Shown here: piece by piece, positions 26,942 through 36,181 of the stretch | Numbering within the stretch: position 1 is the first letter of the stretch | Layout of the letters: each line of letters opens with the position of its first letter | Source of the DNA: Hungatella sp. | GTDB lineage: Bacteria > Bacillota > Clostridia > Lachnospirales > Lachnospiraceae | Direction: 5' to 3' | DNA: 64,000 nt | NCBI GenBank assembly: GCA_022796015.1 | Contig: JAAWHU010000004.1 | Span: 17,957 to 81,956, forward strand | Position numbers and translations under genes: made by a program | Notes under the pieces: model-generated | Database searches by the model: none | The model's input: the letters and a program-made list of their open reading frames with translations, nothing else | Told to the model about the DNA's origin: nothing

Positions 26942-28165
26942 TCATCCAGCCAAATTATTTGACAATAGATATATCTTCTTATGGTCAATACAAATCTGAT
27001 CCGTGTAATTATATATCTGAATTATATCTTCCAACTTCTCCACAATCATGTGGGTGCCTGGATTACTGTTAGAAGCAAAAAGATGAACTGCTCCTCTTTT
27101 CATATCCTCAGCATTCTTCTCTAGCTGCGAACCGCTATCTTGCAAAAAATCGTCAACCGCTCCCTCCCTAATGAGCGGAATGCCACCCATTAATTTTCCT
27201 ACTGTCTTTCCTACTGTACCAACCCCCTTGAGAACATTTACTTCCAAAGTGGAGTTGCCTAATCGTTCAAGATAGATGGAACTCTTATCAAACAAGGAAC
27301 GGTATTCTTCCGTAAGTTCTTGAATTTCAGTTTTGATTCCAGAAATATATTCTTCCGTAAAATTCCCGCTCAACATGATTTCCATAAGGGAAGCCAATGA
27401 GAATGTATAAAGTGATAGATGATAAAACTTGAATTTCTTCTCAAGATCACGAAAAACTTGTTTCACTTTGTTTTGTGCAACGAGGAGTTGCTTCCTTCCA
27501 ATAATCTCTGCAATCATCTTCCGGTAAGCATTCATATTCTTCCGTGCAGTTCTTTGAATATCAAGCACCAGTTTGTGATTGCTGGCAACATATTTCCCAT
27601 TATCCCAATTAAGTTTATACTTTTTAATGATACCCATTATGGTTTCCACATCAGCTTCAATTTCGGCTTCCTTCTCAATTTCCAGAAATGAAAGTATCTG
27701 CCTCTGCATTTCCTCAATTTTACCAAGTTCCTGTTCCATGGAGAATAACGCTACTGCCATCATTATCATTGCTGGATTAAATGCAGCAGCCTGTGTGGTC
27801 GCAGATATGGGGCCTGCAGATTGCAACTGTGCAAGCTTGGATGTTCCATCTGCGGTCTTAAACGCGCCCCAAAAATTTCCATTTTTTGCGGCCTTCAAAG
27901 CATCACCAACACCTGCATTGGCAAGCGTATACCACCCCTCTGTTACAATGGTGGTAGTCTGCGTAATTGTATTCAGAGCAGGAATCATGGATGAAACTCC
28001 TGCGCCCAAAGCTGACAGCTCTGCAATAGGAACACTCATAGTTCTCTTTGTTCCAAGAGTTGCACGGGTTTCCATCAACAGTCCTTTTGTTATTTCCAAT
28101 AGTGTATCGTCACCACCAACCGGTACAACATCACCGAAAGTATTCAAATTAACAATTCCCTCCAT
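26942..28165 (-). CDS. Unknown protein with hydrophobic segment and coiled coils
   Basis: The protein has 407 residues and no signal peptide. The N-terminal 120 residues are Gly/Ala/Thr-rich. A hydrophobic segment AMIMMAVALFSM (about 132-143) runs straight into a long helical region (about 144-300). That region holds a conserved-looking EEMQRQILSFLE and an Asn/Trp/Tyr motif KLNWDNGKY. The C-terminal part has a second mildly hydrophobic Gly-rich patch (GVGTVGKTVGKLMGG). The layout of hydrophobic hairpin plus helical bundle recalls alpha-pore-forming proteins, but that is inference only. The ATG at 28165 has no good ribosome site, whereas GGAGGG inside the first codons is well placed for a TTG at 28147. 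It is first in the operon. Confidence 0.75.
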   Translation of the reverse strand: MEGIVNLNTFGDVVPVGGDDTLLEITKGLLMETRATLGTKRTMSVPIAELSALGAGVSSMIPALNTITQTTTIVTEGWYTLANAGVGDALKAAKNGNFWGAFKTADGTSKLAQLQSAGPISATTQAAAFNPAMIMMAVALFSMEQELGKIEEMQRQILSFLEIEKEAEIEADVETIMGIIKKYKLNWDNGKYVASNHKLVLDIQRTARKNMNAYRKMIAEIIGRKQLLVAQNKVKQVFRDLEKKFKFYHLSLYTFSLASLMEIMLSGNFTEEYISGIKTEIQELTEEYRSLFDKSSIYLERLGNSTLEVNVLKGVGTVGKTVGKLMGGIPLIREGAVDDFLQDSGSQLEKNAEDMKRGAVHLFASNSNPGTHMIVEKLEDIIQIYNYTDQICIDHKKIYLLSNNLAG

Positions 28166-28372
28166 TTTTTATCCAGACTGCTTTTTGAAATAACGCTCAT
28201 AATAATTTATAGTACATTAAAATCTGCATTTTTTCAACAAAAAACCCGATGAGATTTATGCTCTAAGCGACCCGTAGTTCCCTTATACTATAGCTTGCCA
28301 AAATAACCATTGATAAAAATAATGTGATTTATAGGGTTGAATTTGCCAGAAAAACGTGTAAAACACATTTGA

Positions 28373-28492
28373 AATAAAAGTAACGAGATGGACTTCGCGC
28401 TGCAACATGGTACTGAGATTATCCCTGTTGAAGTAAAAGGCGGGGAAGACAAATTTACTTTGTCATTCAAAAAATATATTGCCGATCACTGA
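28373..28492 (+). pseudogene. Remnant of the C-terminus of a DUF4143-type AAA ATPase
   Basis: After a stop at 28370-28372 the plus strand reads about 39 codons ending in TGA, containing NEMDFALQHGTEIIPVEVKGG. This is the nuclease-like x-D-F...P-V-E-V-K motif that ends ATPases with a DUF4143 domain. No ATPase core is present, so it is a fragment. In the rest of the 28166-28631 space I see only AT-rich sequence and the presumed promoters of the flanking divergent genes. Confidence 0.55.
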
Positions 28493-28631
28493 CATGCACA
28501 TAAGCTACGTTTCTCAAAACGCGGTTATTGCAGGGATAAAGTCGTTACAAATCTTCCTTTGCACCTTGCCTGCCTGGCTGGAATTAGGTATAATGCTTAC
28601 AACAACCACACATCTTTAAGGGGGCGTAAAA

Positions 28632-29570
28632 ATGACACTGAAAGAGCAGCTTTATGTCTGTACTCTGGCCAGATGCCAAACCATCACAAAAGCATCGGAA
28701 GAATTATGCATCTCCCAGCCGGCGCTCAGCACCTATATCAGCAACCTGGAAAAGGTCTTAGGCGCCCGGCTGTTCCAGCGGACGGGAAAGATGTTTCTGC
28801 TGACCCCCATAGGGGAGGAGTATGTAAAACGGGCCCTGGTCATGCTGGAGCTGAAAGAAGAATTTGACCAGATTCTTAATGATGCCACAGGAAAGGACAA
28901 GAAAGTGCTTAAAGTAGGGGTCCAGCAGCGCCGCGCCATTGCCATGGCTCCCTTTGTCCTGTCCCGTTTTGCCGAACATTACCCCAATATCAATTTAAGC
29001 TTTAAAGATGAGGCTCATGACGAATTGGTTCAGATGTATCAGAATGACTCTGTGGACATGATTATCTACATTGCCAGAGAACAGCTGCCGGATACCGAGC
29101 ACCTGGAACTATGCCAGGAACCGGTCCTGATTGCGCTCCATAAGGATCACCCGGCCGTGGAAAATGCATGGGAGGTTCCGGGAGATCCCTTCCTCCATCT
29201 GAACCCGGAGTGTCTGGACAAGGAGGCTTTTATCCTTCCGCTAAAAGATCAGAGCCTTCGGATGACGGCGGATCGGATCTTGGAGCAGTATCGTGTCAGA
29301 CCCAGGATTGTAAAGGAAATCAGCAACTTTGAAACAATTATGGCCATGGTCAATGAAAACCTGGGAATCGGATTTAACCGTCTGGGATACCTTTCTACCA
29401 TGAACCGCTTTCCCTATGTGAGATACTTCCTGGTGGGCTCCATCCCCTACACCTCCCCCTTGGTTCTTGCTTATCACAAGGGGCTGCATTTCACTCCATA
29501 TATGGATTATTTTATGCAATTAGTACAGAATAGCGTTACTTCTCTCTTTAAAGCTGGCGCAAATATATAA
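28632..29570 (+). CDS. LysR-family transcriptional regulator
   Basis: The protein has 312 residues. The N-terminal winged helix reads AKCQTI-type helix 1 (ARCQTITKASEELCISQPAL cut at 20), then STYISNLEKVLGARLFQRT, the standard LysR HTH. The remaining 220 residues form the periplasmic-binding-protein-like effector domain. It stands upstream of, and in the same direction as, a YfcC transporter and an M20 amidohydrolase. A promoter and an ATTAAT-N5-ATTAAT dyad lie in the gap after it. It is probably the local activator of those genes. The inducer is unknown but likely the transported or hydrolysed compound. Confidence 0.9.
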   Translation: MTLKEQLYVCTLARCQTITKASEELCISQPALSTYISNLEKVLGARLFQRTGKMFLLTPIGEEYVKRALVMLELKEEFDQILNDATGKDKKVLKVGVQQRRAIAMAPFVLSRFAEHYPNINLSFKDEAHDELVQMYQNDSVDMIIYIAREQLPDTEHLELCQEPVLIALHKDHPAVENAWEVPGDPFLHLNPECLDKEAFILPLKDQSLRMTADRILEQYRVRPRIVKEISNFETIMAMVNENLGIGFNRLGYLSTMNRFPYVRYFLVGSIPYTSPLVLAYHKGLHFTPYMDYFMQLVQNSVTSLFKAGANI

Positions 29571-29576
29571 CTATAG

Positions 29577-29632
29577 ATTAATTTCCTATTAATTTTTTCT
29601 AAATTGTGTATAAAACCTCCTTCTGATATAAT
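29577..29632 (+). promoter_or_regulatory. Promoter and dyad upstream of the YfcC gene
   Basis: TTGTGT (29604-29609), 17-base spacer, perfect TATAAT (29627-29632). Directly upstream of the -35 is the dyad ATTAAT-N5-ATTAAT (29577-29582 and 29588-29593), where a LysR activator would be expected to bind. Confidence 0.6.
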
Positions 29633-29676
29633 GAATTTATCCGTTAAAGTTTCATATTATTATTCAGGAGGTTACT

Positions 29677-31077
29677 ATGGACAAGAAAAAGAAAGCTTTC
29701 AAAATGCCCCACAGCTTTGTCATCGTGTTTTCCATTATTGTGGCGGCAGTGCTTATGACCTGGATTATTCCGGCCGGCGAATACCTTCGGGTTGAAAACG
29801 CCCAGGGTATTAAAGTCATTGATCCCACTCAATTCCAGTATTTAGAGCGCTCACCGGTGAACCCGCTGCTGATCCCTCTTTACATTGTAAAAGCGTTTAT
29901 CAAGCGTGTGGATCTTCTGCTGGTTATCCTGTTCTCCGGCGGCGCATTTCACATGCTGACCGAGTCCGGCTCTCTTCAGACGGCAGTTGCCAAGATTGCA
30001 AAAAAATTCTCTGACAAGCTTTATGTATTTATTCCCATCTTGACTCTGGTATTCGGCCTTGTATGCACCACTCAGGGAGTGAACACCTTTATCGCTTTTG
30101 CCCCTGTTATGATCATGATGTCCCTGGCCATGGGCCTTGACTCCATAACCGGCGCGGCCATTATCCTTTTAGGCGGGGCCATCGGTTTTTCAACAGGTAC
30201 TTTAAACCCCAGCACCACCATTGTCGCTCAGAAAATCGCGGAACTTCCCCTCTACTCCGGCATCGGCTTCCGCTGGCTATGCTTTGCCGTATACTATGTA
30301 GTTACCAACATTTTCCTGATCCGCTATGCTCAGAAAGTTAAGAAAAATCCTGAACTGAGCCCCATGTATGACCTGGATAAGGACAATGCCTTGAACACAG
30401 GAAAAGGCCTGGAAGCCTTCGGAGAGCTGGACTTAAGAAAGATCCTGAATCTTCTGGCCCTGGTTGTGGCCCTGGCCGCCATCGTATTCGGCAGTATCAA
30501 ATACGGCTGGGACATGGAGGAAATGGCTGCTATGTTCATCGCCCTTGCCATCGTGGTAGGTATCATTGCCGGCTTTGACTCCAGCACCATCTCCAAGAAT
30601 TTCCTGGAGGGCTGCAAGAAAATGCTGTCCGCCGCCATCATCATCGGCCTGGCCCAGTCTATCAGCACTATCATGACGGATGGAAAGATTATTGATACGG
30701 TTGTACATGGACTGGCCGCTGCTCTCAATGCGGTTCCGGCTATCCTTCAAGGTCCGGCTATGCTGGTTGCCAACACCATTATCAACGTGTTCCTGACCTC
30801 CGGCTCCGGCCAGGCGGCCGCTGTTATGCCTATTATGACTCCTCTTGCAGACCTTATCGGCATGACCCGCCAGACCGCTATCCTGGCTTTCAACTTCGGT
30901 GACGGTTTCTGCAACTACATACTGCCCACCTCCACTGCCCTTATGGGAATCATCAGCGCATCCAACATTCCTTATGACCGCTGGATGAAATTCATGTGGA
31001 AAATGTTCCTGATCTGGATGATCACCGGCGCCATCCTGCTGATTATCGCCCAGCTTATCCACCTGGGCCCCATGTAA
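29677..31077 (+). CDS. YfcC-family membrane transporter
   Basis: This 466-residue polytopic protein has about 11-12 hydrophobic segments, a Lys-rich N-terminus, and the motifs VLMTWIIPAGEY near residues 27-38, STGTLNPSTTIVAQKI (a Pro/Asn-containing re-entrant-like loop) and SGSGQAAAVMPIM in the second half. These match YfcC/DcuC-like carriers of the ion-transporter superfamily, several of which carry C4-dicarboxylates, amino acids or peptides. AGGAGG lies five bases before the ATG. The following M20 hydrolase suggests uptake of an amidated or acylated amino acid that is then split, as in AbgT/AbgAB. That is inference. Confidence 0.88.
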   Translation: MDKKKKAFKMPHSFVIVFSIIVAAVLMTWIIPAGEYLRVENAQGIKVIDPTQFQYLERSPVNPLLIPLYIVKAFIKRVDLLLVILFSGGAFHMLTESGSLQTAVAKIAKKFSDKLYVFIPILTLVFGLVCTTQGVNTFIAFAPVMIMMSLAMGLDSITGAAIILLGGAIGFSTGTLNPSTTIVAQKIAELPLYSGIGFRWLCFAVYYVVTNIFLIRYAQKVKKNPELSPMYDLDKDNALNTGKGLEAFGELDLRKILNLLALVVALAAIVFGSIKYGWDMEEMAAMFIALAIVVGIIAGFDSSTISKNFLEGCKKMLSAAIIIGLAQSISTIMTDGKIIDTVVHGLAAALNAVPAILQGPAMLVANTIINVFLTSGSGQAAAVMPIMTPLADLIGMTRQTAILAFNFGDGFCNYILPTSTALMGIISASNIPYDRWMKFMWKMFLIWMITGAILLIIAQLIHLGPM

Positions 31078-31140
31078 ACGGCGTCTCAGTCATTCGGAGC
31101 ATATCGTAATTTGCACCATATAAAAAAGGAGAACTCATTT

Positions 31141-32310
31141 ATGAAAGAACAGCTTTTCAGCGCAATCGAGGATCAGCGCAGCCGCCTTACTGCTATGTCT
31201 GATCAGATCTTTGACAATCCGGAATATGAGGGGGAGGAGGTTATGGCCTCCGGCCTTCTTACAGACTATCTGAAGGAGAACGGATTTGACGTGGAAACGG
31301 GTGTAGGCGGCTTCAAGACAGCCTTCCGGGCAGTCTATGAACAGGGGAACGGCGGCCCTGTAATCGGAATCCTCTGTGAGTATGATGCTCTTAGAGGCCT
31401 TGGCCACGGCTGCGGCCATCACATGCAGGGGCCTTCCTGTCTGGGCGCTGCCATTGCCTTAAAGAATGCAGGACTTAAGGAGGCTTTTAAGCTGGTGGTC
31501 TACGGAACACCGGCGGAGGAGACTCTGGGTTCCAAGTGCGAGATGATCAAAAACGGCTGCTTTAAGGAGCTGGATGTGGCATTTATGATGCACGGCGCTC
31601 CCAACACCTGTACGGACGTAAAATGTCTGGCCCAGAACAGTTATACCGTCACCTTCCATGGCAGAAGGGCCCACGCAGCCCTTGCCCCGGACAAAGGAAG
31701 AAGCGCTTTCGACGCACTTTTAGTAGCCTTCAACGGCGTGGAGTTTTTAAGGGAGCATGTGCCCGATGATGTGAGGATGCATTACACCGTAGAAGAACTT
31801 CCCGGCCCGGCCAATGTGGTGCCTGTAAAAGCTGTAGGCGACTTCTCCATCCGCTCCTTCTCTAAGACTACCCTGGAGCAGGTGTCTGAGCGTTTCCTTG
31901 ATATCGTAAAGGGCGCCGCCCTTATTGCAGGAGTAACCTATGATGTAGAAAAAGGGACTACCTTCTTCAACAAAATCCCTGTTCTTCTCCTCAACGATCT
32001 CCTTATGGATAACGCGAAGCTTGCCGGAGCTCCCCAGCTTGCCCCGCCCCGGGAAAAGACCGGCTCCACAGATTTCGGCAATGTGATGTATGAGATTCCC
32101 GGTTCCTGCATCCGGGTGGCATTTGTTCCCGAGGGGACGGCATCCCATTCCCAGGAATATGTAGATGCAGGAAAGAGCGAGGCTGCTCACAACTGCGTGA
32201 TCTACGGCGCCAAGGCGATCGCCGGGGCCTCCTATGACCTGATCACTACAGAGGGACTTATGGATAAGGTAAAACAGGAATTTGCCGAGAGCAAGAAGAA
32301 AAACGCTTAA
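31141..32310 (+). CDS. M20-family amidohydrolase (AbgB-like)
   Basis: The protein has 389 residues from the ATG at 31141 (AAGGAG precedes it). Metal-site motifs of the M20D group are present: CEYDALRGLGHGCGHHMQG is split by me into EYDAL and GHGCGHH, then GTPAEE and the late SHSQEY His. A dimerisation domain sits between about residues 180 and 295 (GRRAHAALAPDKGRSA). These enzymes split amide bonds such as p-aminobenzoyl-glutamate or N-acyl amino acids in the cytoplasm. It lies 63 bases downstream of the YfcC transporter and is followed by a terminator, so the two form an operon. Confidence 0.9.
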   Translation: MKEQLFSAIEDQRSRLTAMSDQIFDNPEYEGEEVMASGLLTDYLKENGFDVETGVGGFKTAFRAVYEQGNGGPVIGILCEYDALRGLGHGCGHHMQGPSCLGAAIALKNAGLKEAFKLVVYGTPAEETLGSKCEMIKNGCFKELDVAFMMHGAPNTCTDVKCLAQNSYTVTFHGRRAHAALAPDKGRSAFDALLVAFNGVEFLREHVPDDVRMHYTVEELPGPANVVPVKAVGDFSIRSFSKTTLEQVSERFLDIVKGAALIAGVTYDVEKGTTFFNKIPVLLLNDLLMDNAKLAGAPQLAPPREKTGSTDFGNVMYEIPGSCIRVAFVPEGTASHSQEYVDAGKSEAAHNCVIYGAKAIAGASYDLITTEGLMDKVKQEFAESKKKNA

Positions 32311-32320
32311 ACCTTGTTAA

Positions 32321-32341
32321 GGGCGGGAGTTAATCCCGCCC
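32321..32341. terminator. Bidirectional terminator
   Basis: GGGCGGGA (32321-32328) pairs with TCCCGCCC (32334-32341), followed by TTTC on the plus strand. The stem includes the TAA stop codon of the convergent molybdoenzyme fusion. Confidence 0.7.
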
Positions 32342-35300
32342 TTTCATCAGTTTTTCAATCCGGTCTGCCAGCTCCTCCGCAGAGACAGGGAGCTCCAAAG
32401 GATAATTGCAGATGTATTTGGGGTAGCTGCTGTCTTTGAGCCCTTCAATCAAGATAATATCCGCCTCTCCAAAGGCCTGAAGCAGCATGGTGATATGGGG
32501 CTCCCGGCACTCTTTGGCAACCATAAACCGTCTGGAGGAATACACTGCCGTCCCATAAGCTCCTGCTTTCTGGAAACGGTAGCTGTCTGTCCCCGGCACA
32601 TCACTTTCAAAGTCATGGCCATCGTGCTTTACCACTGCCACCTTATATCCCCTGCGGTTAAGCTCGGGAATCAGCCTGGTAATCATTGTGGTTTTCCCTG
32701 TATTTTTAAAACCACTGACCGCAAAAAGAAAGGGAGCCTTCTTTTTGCCGTGTTCCAAAAGCCAGGAGTATTCCTTCGGCGTGTTGATATTGACGGTGCT
32801 GTAGTCCTGATCTCCCAGTTCCACGGCCTCATATCCGGCTTTCTTTATTACTTCTGTCATCTTCCGGTTTCCCGCCTTAAGCTCTTCAAGAAGCAGAGGC
32901 AGCGCCTCTTTGGGATAGATTCCCAGAAGAGGCTGAAGCCGGCCCTTTGCCTGGGCCACTACGATGCCCGGCTTTTCCTCATACCGTGTCACAAGCTTTT
33001 CCACAATCCCGCCATCTATGAGAGGCATATCACAGGCAGCTACAAAGAGGGCCTGCTCTCTGCAGGTCTCAAGCCCTGTGCAGATCCCTCCCAAAGGCCC
33101 CAGGCCGGGATAACGGTCCTCCACAAGGGGAAGCTCCACATTCTCGTAGCCTTCTCGCCTCTCCACTGACAGGCAGGTCCGCTCAAACCCTTTCATGGCC
33201 TTTAAGATACGCCGGTAAAAAGCCTCCCCCTCATATTCCAGATACAGCTTTTTTCTTCCTTCCATTCTGCGGCAGCTGCCCCCCGCCAGGATGTAGCCGG
33301 CAATATGGTTCCTCTTTTTCTCCGGCACCTCTGCTTTCTTTACCTCCACCAGATTGGTATGCTGAGGATTTCCCTTGGCATAGGCAGTGGGCCGGAGGGA
33401 GGTAAGCACATTGATGGAACCGGCTCTGTCTGTGCCTTCTTGATCGGGATGATACCAGGCACCCTGTGACAGGGCGGCTACGCCCTCCATAATCCGGTCC
33501 GTCACCTTCACCCCAATCCTGATGCGCCCTCTGTCATTCCACACAAAAACCTCATCCCCGCTCTTAAGGCCTCTGGCACGGGCATCCTTCTCATGAATCC
33601 ACAGCACCTGGGGATCTACCTTGTCCATGGCGCGGTTGTTGTCATGGATGCTGTGGCATCTGCGCTTGGTGTGCCAGCCAATAAGCTGAAGGGGATACTG
33701 CCGGGCCAAAGGATCCTGATGGCCTTCCGGCGGCTCCACATACCGGGGGATCGCCGGCACAAACTCTTTGTATTCTGTCCGGTAAATTTTCTCCGAGAAG
33801 ATTTCGATCTTCCCGCTTTTTGTGGGAAAGGGATATTGGTCAGGGTCTTTGCTCTCCCTCTCAAAAGCGATTACCTCCGGGTTGTTCTCATATCGGTAGA
33901 TTCCGGCCTCCTTAAAGGCCGCATAATCCGGCAGCTCCCTTTCTTCTTTTCTCAAATCATTGTATATGGATTCCAGCCATTGTCCCGCAGTCTTTCCCTC
34001 TGTAAATTCTTCATAAAGCCCCAGCTTTTCCGCCACCTGGCCAAGCCATTCATATTCAAATTTTCCCTCGTAAAGAGGTTCTATGACTTTGTTGTTAAAA
34101 CCCAGAAAATCTCCGTACTGCCAGGGCATGGTAATATTCTCGCATTCAAACATGGAGACGCCGGGCAGAAGGATGTCCGCAAATTTGGCGCTGGGCGTCA
34201 TAAACAGATCACTGCACAAAATAAATTCACACTTGGATGTATCTTTTAAGATCTCTGACGTCCTGTTGATATGGCTGTGCTGATTAATCAGGCAGTTCCC
34301 GGCCAGATTTAAAATCATCTTGATATCCCCTGCCAGATGAAGGCCTGGGGCATCCCCTTCTATGGTAACCCCGTCAAGCTCCGTCAGCTCATGGCCCCGG
34401 ACCACTGCCTCTGTCCACAAAAATACAGGAATCTTCATAGGGTATGGATTAGGCGGTATGGGGAAAGAAGGCTTTTTATGGCGGCTGTTGTCTGCCACGC
34501 CGCTGGCCCACCCGCCTTTTATGCCTACATTGCCGGTCATACATGCCAGAAGAATCCCTCCCCTGGTGCTCTGTTCACCGTAAGCATTGCGCTGGGGGCC
34601 ATAGCCCTGAATCAGGGCCGCCGGTTTTGCCGTGGCATAGCGTATGGCAAGACTGCTGATCTGATCCGCCTTTACTCCTGTAATGTCCTGGGCCCACTCC
34701 GGAGTCTTGGGAATCCCATCCTTTTCTCCTGTCACATAGGACAGATAGCACTCAGAAGGGTCGACTCCCTCCGGCATATGCTCTTTGTCAAATCCCAGAC
34801 AGCACCGGTTCAGAAATTCCCGGTCTGCAAGATTCTCCTTAATCATCACATAGGCCATGGCATCCATCATGGCGCTGTCTGTGGCAGGTCTTATGGGAAT
34901 CCACTCTGCCCCCAGCATCAGGGCCGTATCGTTCTTTCTTGGATCCACCACCACAATGGGAATCCCTTTTTCCCTGGCCTTCTTCAGATAATACATGGTG
35001 GTATCGAACTTGGTCTCAGCCGGGTTGTGGCCCCATAGGATAATCAGGTTGGTGTTAAGCCAGTCTTCTAAGCTGTTGCCTGTCTGGTTGGTTCCATACA
35101 TCAGGCTGGTGGCCTGACGGATACAGGCCGTGCTGTAGGAATTATAGTAATCCAGATATCCCCCATCCAGGCTTAAAAGCCTTTTGGCAAACGTGGTGCC
35201 CCGCAAAAGGGCGCTGATTCCCGTGGCATAGTTCACATATCTGGAACCCGGCCCATAGGTGTCCCTTATGCGTATCCACTCTGCCGCGATGGTATCCACC

Positions 35301-35575
35301 GCCTCCTGCCAGGTGATTCTCTCAAATTTTCCTTCTCCTCTCTGCCCTGTCCTTTTCATGGGATAGCGCAGCCTGTCCTCCCCCAAAAAGGTCTTGTGAT
35401 AATTCATTCCCCGGACACAGGCCGTAAGGGGAACCCTGCACCCTGCCGCCTCTGCCGTGTCTGTAGTCAGCTTCTCTATTTTCCCGTCCCGCACATGGGC
35501 ATGGATCACACACCGCCCGCCGCAGTTGTTCCTCCCTGTGGTGTGGATCACCTTTACTTCCTCCTGATGGCTCAT
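32330..35575 (-). CDS. Fusion: DMSO-reductase-type molybdoenzyme + MobA + MobB
   Basis: This is a single frame of 1,081 residues from the ATG at 35575 (AGAGGA upstream). An ATG 7 codons earlier is less likely. Residues 1-747 align along their length with DmsA: NCGGRC (Cys18, Cys22), ACVRG (Cys53), YNSYSTACI with Ser148 as the probable Mo ligand, NYAGNCLINQHS-like LAGNCLINQHS, and the C-terminal KGNPQHTNLV. The position of the first cluster Cys of DmsA is Gly14. Residues 758-941 are MobA (ILAGG, GPLGGI, ACDMPLI) and 948-1081 MobB (GFKNTGKTT, VKHDGHDF, EGLK). MobA and MobB add GMP to molybdopterin. No Tat signal and no DmsB or DmsC neighbour is present, so it is cytoplasmic and its electron partner is unknown. 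Confidence 0.9.
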   Translation of the reverse strand: MSHQEEVKVIHTTGRNNCGGRCVIHAHVRDGKIEKLTTDTAEAAGCRVPLTACVRGMNYHKTFLGEDRLRYPMKRTGQRGEGKFERITWQEAVDTIAAEWIRIRDTYGPGSRYVNYATGISALLRGTTFAKRLLSLDGGYLDYYNSYSTACIRQATSLMYGTNQTGNSLEDWLNTNLIILWGHNPAETKFDTTMYYLKKAREKGIPIVVVDPRKNDTALMLGAEWIPIRPATDSAMMDAMAYVMIKENLADREFLNRCCLGFDKEHMPEGVDPSECYLSYVTGEKDGIPKTPEWAQDITGVKADQISSLAIRYATAKPAALIQGYGPQRNAYGEQSTRGGILLACMTGNVGIKGGWASGVADNSRHKKPSFPIPPNPYPMKIPVFLWTEAVVRGHELTELDGVTIEGDAPGLHLAGDIKMILNLAGNCLINQHSHINRTSEILKDTSKCEFILCSDLFMTPSAKFADILLPGVSMFECENITMPWQYGDFLGFNNKVIEPLYEGKFEYEWLGQVAEKLGLYEEFTEGKTAGQWLESIYNDLRKEERELPDYAAFKEAGIYRYENNPEVIAFERESKDPDQYPFPTKSGKIEIFSEKIYRTEYKEFVPAIPRYVEPPEGHQDPLARQYPLQLIGWHTKRRCHSIHDNNRAMDKVDPQVLWIHEKDARARGLKSGDEVFVWNDRGRIRIGVKVTDRIMEGVAALSQGAWYHPDQEGTDRAGSINVLTSLRPTAYAKGNPQHTNLVEVKKAEVPEKKRNHIAGYILAGGSCRRMEGRKKLYLEYEGEAFYRRILKAMKGFERTCLSVERREGYENVELPLVEDRYPGLGPLGGICTGLETCREQALFVAACDMPLIDGGIVEKLVTRYEEKPGIVVAQAKGRLQPLLGIYPKEALPLLLEELKAGNRKMTEVIKKAGYEAVELGDQDYSTVNINTPKEYSWLLEHGKKKAPFLFAVSGFKNTGKTTMITRLIPELNRRGYKVAVVKHDGHDFESDVPGTDSYRFQKAGAYGTAVYSSRRFMVAKECREPHITMLLQAFGEADIILIEGLKDSSYPKYICNYPLELPVSAEELADRIEKLMKGRD

Positions 35576-35753
35576 TTCCCGTCCTCTTTTCCTCATATTC
35601 TTCAGGCCTTTGACACCTGTCCAGGTTTATAAGAATTATTTTACAATATGTTCTGATTTGCCACAAGACCTTTCTCTTAAGCACAGGGCCTCTTGCCTGT
35701 CAGAGCCGGATGTGATAAAATATGGAAAACCGTTGTTCACAAGGAGACAGGCC

Positions 35754-36161
35754 ATGACCTTACGGGAACAGATCGACTGCTGGTTTCAGTCAGGAGAACA
35801 CGAGCACACGGTCCAGGCGATTTTAGAGCTGCCTGGTTCTGAATGTACAGATGAATTAATGGGCGAGCTGGCCGTAGCCTACAACAATCTGGGGGAATAC
35901 CAGAAATCCATTCTGGTCTTGGAGGAATTGAGGGACCGGTTCTGCTTCACGGCTTCCTGGCAGTACCACATGGGATATGCCCTCTATTATTCGGCGATGA
36001 AGACTCCGGCCCCGGAAAAGACCAAGTCTCTGCTTTTAAAAGCCCAGGATGCATTCTTGACAGCACTGCAGCTTAATCCCAAGGAGCACGTAAGACAGGA
36101 CTGTCTGGAATTTCTTCAGTGGATCCGCGAAGATCTGGGCGCTCCAAAAACTACTTCATAA
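35754..36161 (+). CDS. Small TPR-like protein
   Basis: The protein has 135 residues from the ATG at 35754, where AAGGAG gives a good ribosome site. Helical pairs contain AVAYNNLGEYQKSILVLEEL and DAFLTALQLNPKEHVR, typical tetratricopeptide signatures. There is no signal peptide, so it is a cytoplasmic binding protein of unknown partner. It is transcribed away from the molybdoenzyme fusion from a shared 178-base intergenic region. A functional link to that enzyme, for instance as a chaperone, is possible but unsupported. Confidence 0.75.
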   Translation: MTLREQIDCWFQSGEHEHTVQAILELPGSECTDELMGELAVAYNNLGEYQKSILVLEELRDRFCFTASWQYHMGYALYYSAMKTPAPEKTKSLLLKAQDAFLTALQLNPKEHVRQDCLEFLQWIREDLGAPKTTS

Positions 36162-36181
36162 GAAATCCGACCACAAAAACA

